DNA of 64,000 nt, taken from NCBI RefSeq assembly GCF_900618535.1, contig NZ_UYJA01000001.1, positions 1,364,001 through 1,428,000 on the forward strand, read 5' to 3'. The DNA comes from Pseudomonas bubulae (GTDB taxonomy: Bacteria; Pseudomonadota; Gammaproteobacteria; Pseudomonadales; Pseudomonadaceae). Below the pieces are notes generated by a model. The model had not been told where the DNA came from. It ran no database searches and was given only the letters and a program-made list of their open reading frames with translations. The stretch's first letter is position 1; each line of letters opens with the position of its first letter. The position numbers were made by a program, and so were the translations under genes. Below are positions 1 to 7,959 of the stretch, in pieces.

Positions 1-692
1 TGCTTCATGACCATCACGGCCATGAACGTGGCACCCGACAGCAACATGACCGCCTTGATGATCTGCACCCAGGTCGTTGCCAGCATGCCGCCGAACAACA
101 CATACATGCACATCAGGATACCTACCAGGATCACCGCAACGTGGTAATCCAGACCAAACAACAACTGGATCAGCTTGCCAGCACCGACCATTTGCGCAAT
201 CAGGTAGAACGCTACCACCACCAGCGAACCACAGGCTGACAACGAGCGAATCTGGGTTTGCCCCAAGCGGTACGAGGCCACATCGGCAAAGGTGTATTTG
301 CCCAGGTTACGCAGACGCTCTGCAATCAGGAACAGAATGATGGGCCAGCCCACCAGAAAGCCGATCGAATATATCAGGCCGTCATAGCCGGACGTGTACA
401 CCAGCGCGGAAATACCCAGAAAGGAGGCTGCCGACATATAGTCGCCGGCAATCGCCAGACCGTTCTGGAAACCGGTAATCTTGCCGCCAGCTGCATAGTA
501 GTCGGCTGCCGACTTGTTGCGTTTCGATGCCCAGTAAGTAATGCACAGGGTCGCACCCACAAAGACGACGAACATGATGATCGCCGAAATATTGAGCGGT
601 TGTTTTTGCACTTCTCCAGTCAGGGCCTCCCCCGCCCAAACTGCCGGTGCAAGGGCTGTAGCGCCCAGCGTTGCCAATAAGCGCCCGATCAT
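1..692 (-). CDS. actP: Cation/acetate symporter ActP, N-terminal part (runs off window)
   Basis: Sodium:solute symporter family permease for acetate and other short monocarboxylates in the inner membrane. The visible part starts [17 protein letters not shown] and shows a signal-like first segment, then '[18 protein letters not shown]' and '[20 protein letters not shown]', the conserved early SSF region that includes the sodium-site helices. About 230 residues are present; the rest lies before base 1. The ATG (692-690) overlaps the stop of the DUF485 gene by 4 bp and is preceded by a strong AAGGAGG inside that gene, so the two are translationally coupled. The DUF485-ActP pairing is standard and supports the name over other SSF transporters. 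Confidence 0.93.
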   Translation of the reverse strand, partial: MIGRLLATLGATALAPAVWAGEALTGEVQKQPLNISAIIMFVVFVGATLCITYWASKRNKSAADYYAAGGKITGFQNGLAIAGDYMSAASFLGISALVYTSGYDGLIYSIGFLVGWPIILFLIAERLRNLGKYTFADVASYRLGQTQIRSLSACGSLVVVAFYLIAQMVGAGKLIQLLFGLDYHVAVILVGILMCMYVLFGGMLATTWVQIIKAVMLLSGATFMAVMVMK

Positions 693-1000
693 TGCCCAGC
701 CTCCTTGAGAATTGCATTGTTCAGCTCATCAAACTCGCCATTGGCCCTGCGCACATAGATACCGGTCAGGATAAAGGCCGAAACAATCAGCCCCACACCA
801 ATCGGAATACCCCAGGTAATGGACGAATCGGGACTCAACTTGGTCCCCATGATGTGTGACCCATAAGCAATTAACAGGATAAAAGCGGCATATAACCCGA
901 GCATGATTGCCGAAAGAAGCCAGGCAAAACGCTCTCTCTTTTTTACCAGCTCCTTGAAACGCGGGCTGTTTTGAATCGAGATATAAATGCTGTCGTTCAT
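689..1000 (-). CDS. DUF485 membrane protein (YjcH family), ActP partner
   Basis: A 103-aa inner-membrane protein with two hydrophobic helices (about residues 24-46 and 60-83) separated by a short loop, typical of the DUF485/YjcH family that is almost always co-transcribed with actP. Its biochemical role is not established; it is presumed to assist or modulate the permease. I chose the ATG at 1000, which begins [10 protein letters not shown] and follows an AGGAC ribosome site; an upstream in-frame ATG at 1042 would add 14 poorly supported residues. The stop overlaps the actP start (ATGA). Confidence 0.88.
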   Translation of the reverse strand: MNDSIYISIQNSPRFKELVKKRERFAWLLSAIMLGLYAAFILLIAYGSHIMGTKLSPDSSITWGIPIGVGLIVSAFILTGIYVRRANGEFDELNNAILKEAGQ

Positions 1001-1166
1001 TATTTTTGTCCTCGCAGCACAGATGAGATGGAACGTTTTCACTATTAGGGCGGCGCAAATTCTATTCCAGACGACTTTAGTAGTAGAGCCTCTGATTTGC
1101 TGCAGCCCCCGGTTTACCTAGTCTGCAAGGACGATGACAACCATTGCCCCGCCCGAAAATGCAAAA

Positions 1167-1192
1167 ACCGCCTGGCGAAAACACCAGGCGGT
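1167..1192 (-). terminator. Intrinsic terminator after the betaine-binding gene
   Basis: A 9-bp GC-rich stem (ACCGCCTGG / CCAGGCGGT) with an 8-nt loop, followed on the minus strand by GTTTTTGC. It lies 31 bases past the stop of the binding-protein gene and fits a rho-independent terminator for it. Confidence 0.8.
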
Positions 1193-1222
1193 CTTGTGTA
1201 CTGCGAGCTAGACGCTTCGCGA

Positions 1223-2080
1223 TTATTTATCGGTCCACTGGGCAACACGCTCCGGGTGTTTGGCAACCCACTCTTTGGCCGCCACTTCAGGCTTGGCACC
1301 TTCTTGAATGGCCAGCATCACCTCACCAATTTCGTCTTTTGAATTCCAGGAAAACTTCTCCAGAAATGCCGCAACTTCCGGCGCTTTTTTATTCAGCTCC
1401 TTGCTGCCGATGCTGTTAACGGTTTCTGCGGCACCATAAACGCCTTTGGGATCTTCAAGAAAACGCAGTTTCCACTTGGCAAACATCCAGTGCGGCACCC
1501 AGCCGGTGACGGCAATCGGTTCGTTCTTGGCATAGGCACGCCCAAGCTCCGAGGTCATGGCCGCCCCGGAACTTGCCTGCAACTTGTAACCCTTGAGGTC
1601 GTAATCCTTGATGGCCTCATCGGTTTTAAGCATCACACCCGACCCGGCATCGATACCGACAATTTTGTTTTTAAACTCATCGCTGCCCTTCAAGTCAGCA
1701 ATCGACTGTGCCTTTACATATTCAGGCACGATCAGGCCAATTTTTGCATCTTTGAAGTTGGGCCCGTAATCGACCACCTTGTCCTTGTTCTTGGTCCAAT
1801 ATTCGCCGTGGGTCACCGGCAACCAGGCGGACAACATGGCATCGAGTTTGCCCGTGGCCACCCCCTGCCACATGATGCCGGTGGCTACCGGCATCAATTT
1901 CACGTCATAACCCAACTTCTGTTTAATCACCTCTGCTGCGACATGGGTGGTGGCCACGCTGTCGGACCAGCCATCCACATAACCTATATTCAGGGTCGGT
2001 TTGTTCTGCGCGCTCGCCAGACCCGCACTCATCGCCAGCACCAAGACTGCTCCTGCGCTCAAAATTCGTCGCATCTTCAT
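1223..2080 (-). CDS. Glycine betaine/choline-type ABC substrate-binding protein (OpuAC family)
   Basis: A 285-aa periplasmic solute-binding protein for quaternary amines (OpuAC/ProX class). Signal peptide at residues 1-23 (MKMRRILSAGAVLVLAMSAG ... ASA-QN). The mature part opens with 'LNIGYVDGWSDSVATTHV' and contains 'MLSAWLPVTHGEYW' and 'GWVPHWMFAKW', the tryptophan-rich stretches that build the betaine cation cage in this family. No ABC ATPase or permease lies next to it, so it is an orphan binding protein that would dock to a transporter coded elsewhere, as known for betaine/carnitine binding proteins in Pseudomonas. Start ATG 2080 chosen for the signal peptide and an upstream GGGGA; an in-frame start at 2128 lacks support. 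Betaine versus choline preference cannot be told. Confidence 0.87.
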   Translation of the reverse strand: MKMRRILSAGAVLVLAMSAGLASAQNKPTLNIGYVDGWSDSVATTHVAAEVIKQKLGYDVKLMPVATGIMWQGVATGKLDAMLSAWLPVTHGEYWTKNKDKVVDYGPNFKDAKIGLIVPEYVKAQSIADLKGSDEFKNKIVGIDAGSGVMLKTDEAIKDYDLKGYKLQASSGAAMTSELGRAYAKNEPIAVTGWVPHWMFAKWKLRFLEDPKGVYGAAETVNSIGSKELNKKAPEVAAFLEKFSWNSKDEIGEVMLAIQEGAKPEVAAKEWVAKHPERVAQWTDK

Positions 2081-2371
2081 CTTTGATTCCCCACAGTGCC
2101 GGGCCCGACGAGTGCCGGGCCACTTCAAGATTCCTGCAAGGCTTTACAGCCTCGTATCACTTGCTCCGGATAATCAACCGCGCCTGTTTAGCGTCCTGCT
2201 CTGACGACGACCCCCATACAACCAGCAGCGACATGGCGATCACAGCCAAATTGATGCGTGCGGACGCTGGACGGCCTGACTGACAAACATTAGATGTCAA
2301 AATCATACACAGGCGCTGCGCCTGCTCAATTGCAGGTAAGATGCGCGGCTTTGCTCCCATACGGCCCGACC

Positions 2372-3922
2372 ATGTCTGCGACTGTCCGCTTCCCCGTGCT
2401 GCCTTATCTCCTTGCCTGCCTGCTGGGCGCATTTGCCATTGCCGGCTTCTGGTACGGCCTGGGCCAACCGGTGATATTGCCCGATGCAGCAACACCGACC
2501 CATAAACTGCAATGTGCATCCTATACGCCGTTCGATAAGGACCAGTCGCCGTTCGACCAGCCTTTTGTGCCACGGGCAGAGCGTCTGGATGCCGATCTGG
2601 CGTTGCTGGCCACGCGCTTTCAATGCATCCGCACCTATTCCCAGGCGGGCCTTGAAACTCTGCCCGAGCTGGCACGCAAACACGGGCTCAAGCTGATGGC
2701 AGGCGCCTGGGTCAGCCGCGACCCCGTGGCCACGGAGCAGGAAGTGCAAGCCCTGATCGCTTCAGCCAATGCCAACCCGGATGTGGTCAGCGCAGTGATA
2801 GTCGGTAACGAAGCCTTGCTGCGCAAGGAGGTCACTGCCCCGCAGCTGGTCCGGCTGATCGACAAGGTGAAAAGCCAGGTCAAGCAACCGGTGACGTATG
2901 CAGACGTTTGGGAGTTCTGGCTGCAACACCCGGAAATTGCCCCGGCCGTGGACTTTCTGACCATCCACCTGCTGCCTTACTGGGAAGATGACCCTGCCGG
3001 CATTGACCAGGCGGTACAACATGTAGCGCAGGTTCGCCAGGTATTCGGCAACAAGTTCGCCCCCAAAGATATCCTGATCGGCGAGACCGGCTGGCCCAGC
3101 GAAGGTCGCCAGCGGGAAACTGCCCAGCCAAGCCGGGTGAACGAAGCAAAATTCATTCGTGGATTTGTCACTATGGCCGAACAAAACGGCTGGAAGTACA
3201 ACCTGATCGAAGCCTTCGACCAACCCTGGAAGCGTGGCAGCGAGGGGGCGGTAGGCGGTTACTGGGGTTTGTTTGATGCCGATCGCCAGGACAAGGGTAT
3301 CCTCGCCGGCCCGGTATCCAACCTGCCGCACTGGCGGGTCTGGCTGGGCTTTGGCGCCGTCCTGTTTGCGGGCACACTGCTGATTGGCGGCCGGGCCCGT
3401 ACAAAACGCGCCGCTCTGACACTGCCAGCACTGGGTGCGATGGCGGGATGCAGCATCGTGGCATGGGCCGAGCTGGCGTCAGTCACCAGCCGCTTTGCTG
3501 GCGAGTGGCTATGGGCTGGCTTGCTGGTTGGCCTGAACCTGATCGTACTGACCCATGGTGCATTGGCCCTGGGCCAGAAAGACGGCTGGCGAGAACGCCT
3601 GTTCAACGCACTGGAGCGCCGTGCGGGCTGGTGGCTGGCAGCCGCCGGGTTTGCCGCAGCGGTGATGATGCTTGGGCTGGTGTTTGAACCGCGCTATCGA
3701 AGTTTCCCGAGTGCCGCCCTGCTCCTGCCTGCACTGGTTTATCTGCTACGCCCGGTGGGCGGCCCGCGCCGTGAGTTCGGCCTGCTGGCCTTGATCATCG
3801 GGGCAGGCATACCGGTGCAGCTGTACCGCGAAGGCCTGCACAATGAACAGGCCTGGATGTGGGCATTGGTCAGCGTACTGATGGTGATGGCGCTGTGGCG
3901 CAGTGTGCGCAAGCGCGCATGA
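2372..3922 (+). CDS. Membrane-anchored GH17 beta-glucan enzyme ('beta-(1,6)-glucan synthase'-type)
   Basis: 516 aa. An N-terminal membrane segment (residues about 10-30) is followed by a glycoside hydrolase family 17-like catalytic domain (about 50-320). 'VIVGNEALLR' carries the expected acid/base Glu and 'ILIGETGWPSEG' the nucleophile Glu, both in the canonical GH17 context. The C-terminal third has about six hydrophobic helices. GH17 enzymes hydrolyse or transglycosylate beta-1,3-glucan; homologues with this architecture are commonly labelled beta-(1,6)-glucan synthase and are thought to act in periplasmic or cyclic glucan formation. The direction of the reaction is inference. ATG 2372 begins MSATVRFPVL; an in-frame ATG at 2294 is less likely. 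A REP element follows the stop. Confidence 0.8.
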   Translation: MSATVRFPVLPYLLACLLGAFAIAGFWYGLGQPVILPDAATPTHKLQCASYTPFDKDQSPFDQPFVPRAERLDADLALLATRFQCIRTYSQAGLETLPELARKHGLKLMAGAWVSRDPVATEQEVQALIASANANPDVVSAVIVGNEALLRKEVTAPQLVRLIDKVKSQVKQPVTYADVWEFWLQHPEIAPAVDFLTIHLLPYWEDDPAGIDQAVQHVAQVRQVFGNKFAPKDILIGETGWPSEGRQRETAQPSRVNEAKFIRGFVTMAEQNGWKYNLIEAFDQPWKRGSEGAVGGYWGLFDADRQDKGILAGPVSNLPHWRVWLGFGAVLFAGTLLIGGRARTKRAALTLPALGAMAGCSIVAWAELASVTSRFAGEWLWAGLLVGLNLIVLTHGALALGQKDGWRERLFNALERRAGWWLAAAGFAAAVMMLGLVFEPRYRSFPSAALLLPALVYLLRPVGGPRREFGLLALIIGAGIPVQLYREGLHNEQAWMWALVSVLMVMALWRSVRKRA

Positions 3923-3944
3923 CACCTTTCTAGTGCAATCCCCC

Positions 3945-4006
3945 TGTGGGAGCGAGCCTGCTCGCGAAGGCCTCAAAGACCTTTCGCGAGCAGACTCGCT
4001 CCCACA
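3945..4006. repeat. REP doublet (REPIN-like palindrome)
   Basis: Two inverted copies of the Pseudomonas REP motif (TGTGGGAGCGAGCCTGCTCG ... and its complement ending GCTCCCACA) separated by a short AT-richer spacer. It sits between the ends of two convergent genes. No RAYT transposase is present in the window. Confidence 0.85.
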
Positions 4007-4020
4007 AATGTTTCAAACTC

Positions 4021-4383
4021 TTACTTCGCGGCCCGCACCAGGCGCAACCCGGCGATCACCACGGCAAACACTGCGAGGCTGGCGTTATACAACGCCAGTG
4101 CGGGCAGGCCGAACAGCAGGGCCAGCACCGCCAGTGCGCAGCCGACACGACCACGCACGCAAAAAGCAATAATCGACAGCACCAGCGCGACCCAGCCCAA
4201 TACCCGGAAATGAATCAACAAGCCCAGGTTTGCCCGCAACTGGCATTCCCAGCGCGCAGCCTCTGCCACACAGGTCCCCACCCACTGCGAGTCCTCCATC
4301 AAGCCGTATCGCAGCCCATAACTGGCGAGCAACCATACAGGCAGAGCGATAAGCAGCAAGATCCACGGCAAACGAGGTCGCAT
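4021..4383 (-). CDS. Small hypothetical integral membrane protein
   Basis: 120 aa with an N-terminal hydrophobic segment (residues 6-24) and two or three more helices between 52 and 115; the loop after the first helix carries two cysteines (GTCVAEAARWECQL). No family recognised. ATG 4383 has a CGGAG ribosome site 7 bases upstream. It is convergent with the GH17 gene and divergent from the exported hydrolase-like gene at 4615, sharing a 231-bp promoter region with it. Confidence 0.65.
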   Translation of the reverse strand: MRPRLPWILLLIALPVWLLASYGLRYGLMEDSQWVGTCVAEAARWECQLRANLGLLIHFRVLGWVALVLSIIAFCVRGRVGCALAVLALLFGLPALALYNASLAVFAVVIAGLRLVRAAK

Positions 4384-4469
4384 AACAAACTCCGATAGGC
4401 AAAAACGGCGCCCAGCTTAATCCCCATCTACAGCTATACAAGCCTTGCAATCAGATATCTGTTAACTAA

Positions 4470-4497
4470 AGTCATTCAGCGTGTATCTTGAGTGACT
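4470..4497. promoter_or_regulatory. Inverted repeat upstream of the hydrolase/mlaA-like operon
   Basis: AGTCATTCA and TGAGTGACT form an 8-of-9 dyad separated by 10 bases (one helical turn plus), in the divergent intergenic region 4384-4614. The shape fits a dimeric repressor or activator site. The bound protein is unknown. Confidence 0.4.
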
Positions 4498-4531
4498 TTT
4501 TGCCTGTTCGGGACTGTTTGGGGAATTATTT

Positions 4532-4550
4532 AGTGCCATTGAATGGCACT
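4532..4550. promoter_or_regulatory. Perfect 9-1-9 palindrome, possible operator or 5' leader hairpin
   Basis: AGTGCCATT-G-AATGGCACT is a perfect dyad 65 bases before the ATG at 4615. The single-base centre favours DNA-binding over RNA folding, though a hairpin in the leader mRNA is also possible. Confidence 0.4.
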
Positions 4551-4614
4551 TCAGTACGAGCCCTGTGGTCATAGCCTGCGAAACTTTTGCGCATCTTATT
4601 TAGGGATAGCCTCC

Positions 4615-5913
4615 ATGCTCCGTTCTCTGCCCTTCGCTGCCTTACTGGGCGGCCTTATCTTGAGTGCGTCCGCGCAGGCGGTCGATGTCGACCCCGCAAC
4701 GTATGGCTACCCGATAACCAATCCGTTTGAAGCTACGATTGCCACCACTCCGCCGCAAATGCGCCCGCTGCTGCCCGACGAAGATGATATCAACCAGTCG
4801 GACTACACCCTCAACCTGCGCCCTGAACGTGAGCACATACTGCCGGCCAATTTCTGGGCGGTGAAAAAGCTCACTTACCGCATGGCCAAACAGGATCACC
4901 CGGCGCCCTTGATGTTCCTGATTGCCGGCACCGGTGCTGCCTACGACAGCAGCCTCAACGAATACCTTAAAAAGCTCTTCTATCAGGAAGGCTATCACGT
5001 CGTTCAGCTGTCATCGCCCACCAGCTATGACTTCATGAGTTCGGCCTCGCGCCTGGCCACACCCGGCATAAGCCAGTACGACGCCGAGGATTTGTATCAT
5101 GTGATGCAGGCTGTACGCGCCCAACAGGCCAAATTGCCCGTTACCGACTACTACCTCGCGGGTTATAGCCTGGGTGCGCTGGATGCTGCCTTTGTCAGCC
5201 ACCTGGATGAAACACGCAAAAGCTTCAACTTCAAAAAAGTGTTGATGCTCAACCCGCCGGTCAATCTCTTTACCTCCATCAGCAACCTCGACAAGCTGGT
5301 GCAGACCGAGGTCAAAGGCATCAACAACTCCACCACGTTCTACGAACTGGTGCTGGGCAAGCTGACCCGCTACTTCCAGGATAAAGGCCGGGTCGACCTC
5401 AATGCGGCACTGGTGTATGACCTGCAAAACTCCAAGGAGCGCCTGACCAACGAGCAAATGGCCATGCTGATCGGCACGGTGTTTCGTTTCTCGTCAGCCG
5501 ATATCGTGTTCACCTCGGACCTGATCAACCGCCGTGGCCTGATCACCCCGCCGAACTACCCGATCACCGAGGGCACCAGCCTGACACCTTTCCTCAAGCG
5601 TTCGCTGCAGTGTGACTTTGACTGCTACCTGACCGAGCAGGTGATCCCCATGTGGCGCGCCAAGACCGATGGCGGCAGCCTGCTGCAGTTGATCGATCAG
5701 GTCAGCCTGTACGCCCTGCAGGATTACCTGAAAAACAGCCCGAAGATTGCCGTCATGCATAACGCCGACGACATCATCCTGGGCCCTGGCGACCTCGGAT
5801 TCCTGCGTAAAACCTTCGGTAATCGCCTGACGGTTTACCCCTATGGCGGCCATTGCGGCAACATCAATTACCGAGTCAACGCTGACGATATGCTGGAGTT
5901 CTTCCGTGGCTAA
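4615..5913 (+). CDS. Exported alpha/beta-hydrolase-fold protein coupled to MlaA-like gene
   Basis: 432 aa. A clear signal peptide (MLRSLPFAALLGGLILSASA, cleavage after AQA) precedes a domain with 'PLMFLIAGTGAAYDS', a core beta-strand/oxyanion-type turn, and 'DYYLAGYSLGALDAAF', a GxSxG nucleophile-elbow motif with Ser near residue 190. A late His ('YPYGGHCGNINY') near residue 410 could complete a triad, with Asp in 'HNADDIILGP'. Homologues are often mis-labelled serine/threonine protein kinase; no kinase motif is present. The function is probably esterase- or lipase-like in the periplasm. Its last 8 bases overlap the GTG start of the MlaA-family gene, so the two products are made together and probably act on the same envelope lipid. 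ATG 4615 follows a GGGATAG. Confidence 0.7.
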   Translation: MLRSLPFAALLGGLILSASAQAVDVDPATYGYPITNPFEATIATTPPQMRPLLPDEDDINQSDYTLNLRPEREHILPANFWAVKKLTYRMAKQDHPAPLMFLIAGTGAAYDSSLNEYLKKLFYQEGYHVVQLSSPTSYDFMSSASRLATPGISQYDAEDLYHVMQAVRAQQAKLPVTDYYLAGYSLGALDAAFVSHLDETRKSFNFKKVLMLNPPVNLFTSISNLDKLVQTEVKGINNSTTFYELVLGKLTRYFQDKGRVDLNAALVYDLQNSKERLTNEQMAMLIGTVFRFSSADIVFTSDLINRRGLITPPNYPITEGTSLTPFLKRSLQCDFDCYLTEQVIPMWRAKTDGGSLLQLIDQVSLYALQDYLKNSPKIAVMHNADDIILGPGDLGFLRKTFGNRLTVYPYGGHCGNINYRVNADDMLEFFRG

Positions 5914-6694
5914 ACAATTATTGCTTCTCGCCGCCCTGCTCGGCGCCGGCTTCGCCCAAGCCGACAACAGCAAAGCTCACACGGAACTGACCCCCGATGT
6001 CGACGGGTTTACCCAGCCGTTGAAACTGTTGAAGTTCAATCCGGGCCTGGATCAGCGTGAGTTCGAGCGCGCCACCATGAACGCTCTGAGCATCTATGAC
6101 CCGCTGGAGCCGATCAACCGCAGGATCTACCATTTCAACTACCGCTTCGACCAGTGGGTGTTCCTCCCGGTGGTCAATGGCTATCGCTATGTCACGCCCA
6201 GTTTTTTGCGCACGGGTGTGAGCAACTTCTTCAACAACCTGGGGGATGTACCCAACCTGTTCAACAGCCTGCTGCAGCTCAAGGGCCATCGCTCGATGGA
6301 AACCACAGGGCGCTTGTTGCTGAATACGACCATCGGCATCGGCGGGCTGTGGGATCCGGCCACAGCCATGGGCCTGCCCCGTCAAAGTGAAGACTTCGGC
6401 CAGACCCTGGGCTTTTATGGCGTACCCGGCGGTGCATACCTGATGCTGCCGATCCTTGGCCCGTCGAACCTGCGCGACACCACGGGCCTGGTGGTCGACT
6501 ATGGCGTCAACCAGGAGATCAACTTCCTGAACGTGCCGCACGAGAGCACTCGCCATCCCGAGATCTGGGTGCTGGGCGCTGTCGACAAACGCTATACCAC
6601 CAGCTTCCGTTATGGTCAGTTCGACTCGCCATTCGAATACGACAAGCTGCGTTACATCTACACTGAAGCGCGCAAATTGCAGATTGCCGAGTAA
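5906..6694 (+). CDS. MlaA (VacJ) family outer-membrane phospholipid-trafficking protein, non-lipoprotein form
   Basis: 262 aa. The family signature 'DPLEPINRRIYHFNYRFD' lies near residue 60, followed by the hydrophobic helices and 'GLPRQSEDFGQTLGFYGV', typical of MlaA, the outer-membrane part of the Mla system that removes mislocalised phospholipid. The N-terminus (VAKQLLLLAALLGAGFAQAD) is a type I signal peptide with no lipobox cysteine, unlike E. coli MlaA. GTG 5906 is chosen: it has GGAG 7 bases upstream and puts the signal peptide at the very start, overlapping the upstream gene. No mlaBCDEF genes are nearby, so this is likely a paralogue of the main MlaA. Confidence 0.85.
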   Translation: MAKQLLLLAALLGAGFAQADNSKAHTELTPDVDGFTQPLKLLKFNPGLDQREFERATMNALSIYDPLEPINRRIYHFNYRFDQWVFLPVVNGYRYVTPSFLRTGVSNFFNNLGDVPNLFNSLLQLKGHRSMETTGRLLLNTTIGIGGLWDPATAMGLPRQSEDFGQTLGFYGVPGGAYLMLPILGPSNLRDTTGLVVDYGVNQEINFLNVPHESTRHPEIWVLGAVDKRYTTSFRYGQFDSPFEYDKLRYIYTEARKLQIAE

Positions 6695-6698
6695 ACCT

Positions 6699-6785
6699 GT
6701 AGCCGCTGCAACAGATTGCGATGGGTTGCGCAGCGACCCCGAGGAAGGGCCGGCGGCCCTTATCGCAGCCTGCGGCAGCGGCTAC
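6699..6785. repeat. Intergenic palindromic repeat, family 2 (copy A)
   Basis: Ends are inverted (GTAGCCGCTGC / GCAGCGGCTAC). The interior shares 'GGGTTGCGCAGCGACCC' and 'CGGCCCTTATCGCAGCC' with the reverse complement of the element at 13220-13319. Lies between convergent genes (mlaA-like and patatin). Different in sequence from the REP doublets. Confidence 0.8.
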
Positions 6786-6798
6786 AAAAGCGAGTAGT

Positions 6799-7944
6799 TC
6801 AAACCCGCAAAAACTGGCACAGCGCATCGCGCTTGGCCATCGCATCGCGTCGCCCCAACTCGATCAACTCCCGACAATAACCCGCCTCGAACAGCAGGTA
6901 GCTGAGCACCCCTGCACCACTGGTTTTGGTCGCACCGGGGCCACGCAGGAACATGCGCAGCGCGGCCGGCAGCTCATGCCGATGGCGGGCCGCGATTTCG
7001 TCTATAGGCTGGCTCGGCGCAATCACCAGCACCTCCACGGGGGACAAACCGAGGTTGTCGGATTGCCTGGGCAGCAGGCGACTGAAGTGATTGAGCCGCT
7101 CAAGCAGCTCGATATCGCTTTCCAGGCTGTCGATAAACGTACTGTTGAGCATATGCCCGCCAATTTGCGCCAGCGTCGGTTGTTGAGCGTTGTAGTAGTG
7201 CGACTGGCCGGCCTGAAGGTCCGGCCCGTGCAGGTTGCCGCTCACCCCCACCACCAGCACCCGGTTGGCTCCCAGATGCAGCGCAGGACTGATTGGCGCC
7301 GACTGCCGCACTGCGCCATCGCCAAAATACTCTTCGCCGATTTTGACCGGAGCAAACAGAAGAGGGATGGCCGAACTGGCCAGCAGATGTTCAACCGTCA
7401 AAGCGGTGGGCATGCCGATGCGCCGATGGCGCAACCAGCCATTGATGGTGCCCTTGCCTTGATAAAAGGTCACCGCCTGACTGGAAGAATAGCCAAATGC
7501 AGTAACCGCGACAGCCCGTAGGTGATGCCCGGCAATCGCCTGTTCAACACCGGGGAAGTTGATCCGGTCCTGGAGCAGATCGCGCAAGGGCGAACTGTCG
7601 AGCAGCGCCACCGGCACATGCGAGCCTAGCCCGAGCAGACTGTGAGCAAAAAAACGCGTGGCCTGATGCAAAACCCCCGACCAGTCGCTGCGTAGCACGC
7701 GCCTGCTTTCAAAACCCTGCCAGAACAGGGTCAGGTGCTCGACCGCGCGGGTGAAATCCATCGCCCCGCTAGCCAGGCTGACCGCATTGATCGCGCCCGC
7801 TGACGTCCCGACAATCACCGGGAACGGGTTGATGGCACCGGCAGGCAGCAACTCGGCAATCGCCGCCAGCACGCCGACCTGATAGGCCGCCCGCGCACCA
7901 CCACCAGACAGTATCAGGCCCGTCACCGGCGCAACCGCAGTCAC
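6799..7944 (-). CDS. Patatin-like phospholipase
   Basis: 381 aa. Conserved patatin blocks in order: glycine-rich oxyanion hole 'LILSGGGARAAYQVG' (residues 10-24), nucleophile motif 'VGTSAGAINAV' (GxSxG, Ser near 49) and catalytic Asp in 'EYFGDGAVRQSAP' (DGA, about residue 205). The family hydrolyses acyl chains from phospholipids or other esters with a Ser-Asp dyad. No signal peptide, so probably cytoplasmic or membrane-associated. It lies 15 bases after the lipid A acyltransferase gene on the same strand, suggesting one transcript concerned with envelope lipids. A second patatin of the RssA type is at 59153. Confidence 0.85.
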   Translation of the reverse strand: MTAVAPVTGLILSGGGARAAYQVGVLAAIAELLPAGAINPFPVIVGTSAGAINAVSLASGAMDFTRAVEHLTLFWQGFESRRVLRSDWSGVLHQATRFFAHSLLGLGSHVPVALLDSSPLRDLLQDRINFPGVEQAIAGHHLRAVAVTAFGYSSSQAVTFYQGKGTINGWLRHRRIGMPTALTVEHLLASSAIPLLFAPVKIGEEYFGDGAVRQSAPISPALHLGANRVLVVGVSGNLHGPDLQAGQSHYYNAQQPTLAQIGGHMLNSTFIDSLESDIELLERLNHFSRLLPRQSDNLGLSPVEVLVIAPSQPIDEIAARHRHELPAALRMFLRGPGATKTSGAGVLSYLLFEAGYCRELIELGRRDAMAKRDALCQFLRV

Positions 7945-7959
7945 GCCAGTGCGGCCGCC

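Noticed and set aside
4615..5913. Serine/threonine protein kinase label often given to this family
   Set aside because: No kinase glycine loop, HRD or DFG motif; signal peptide and GxSxG indicate a hydrolase-like exported protein.
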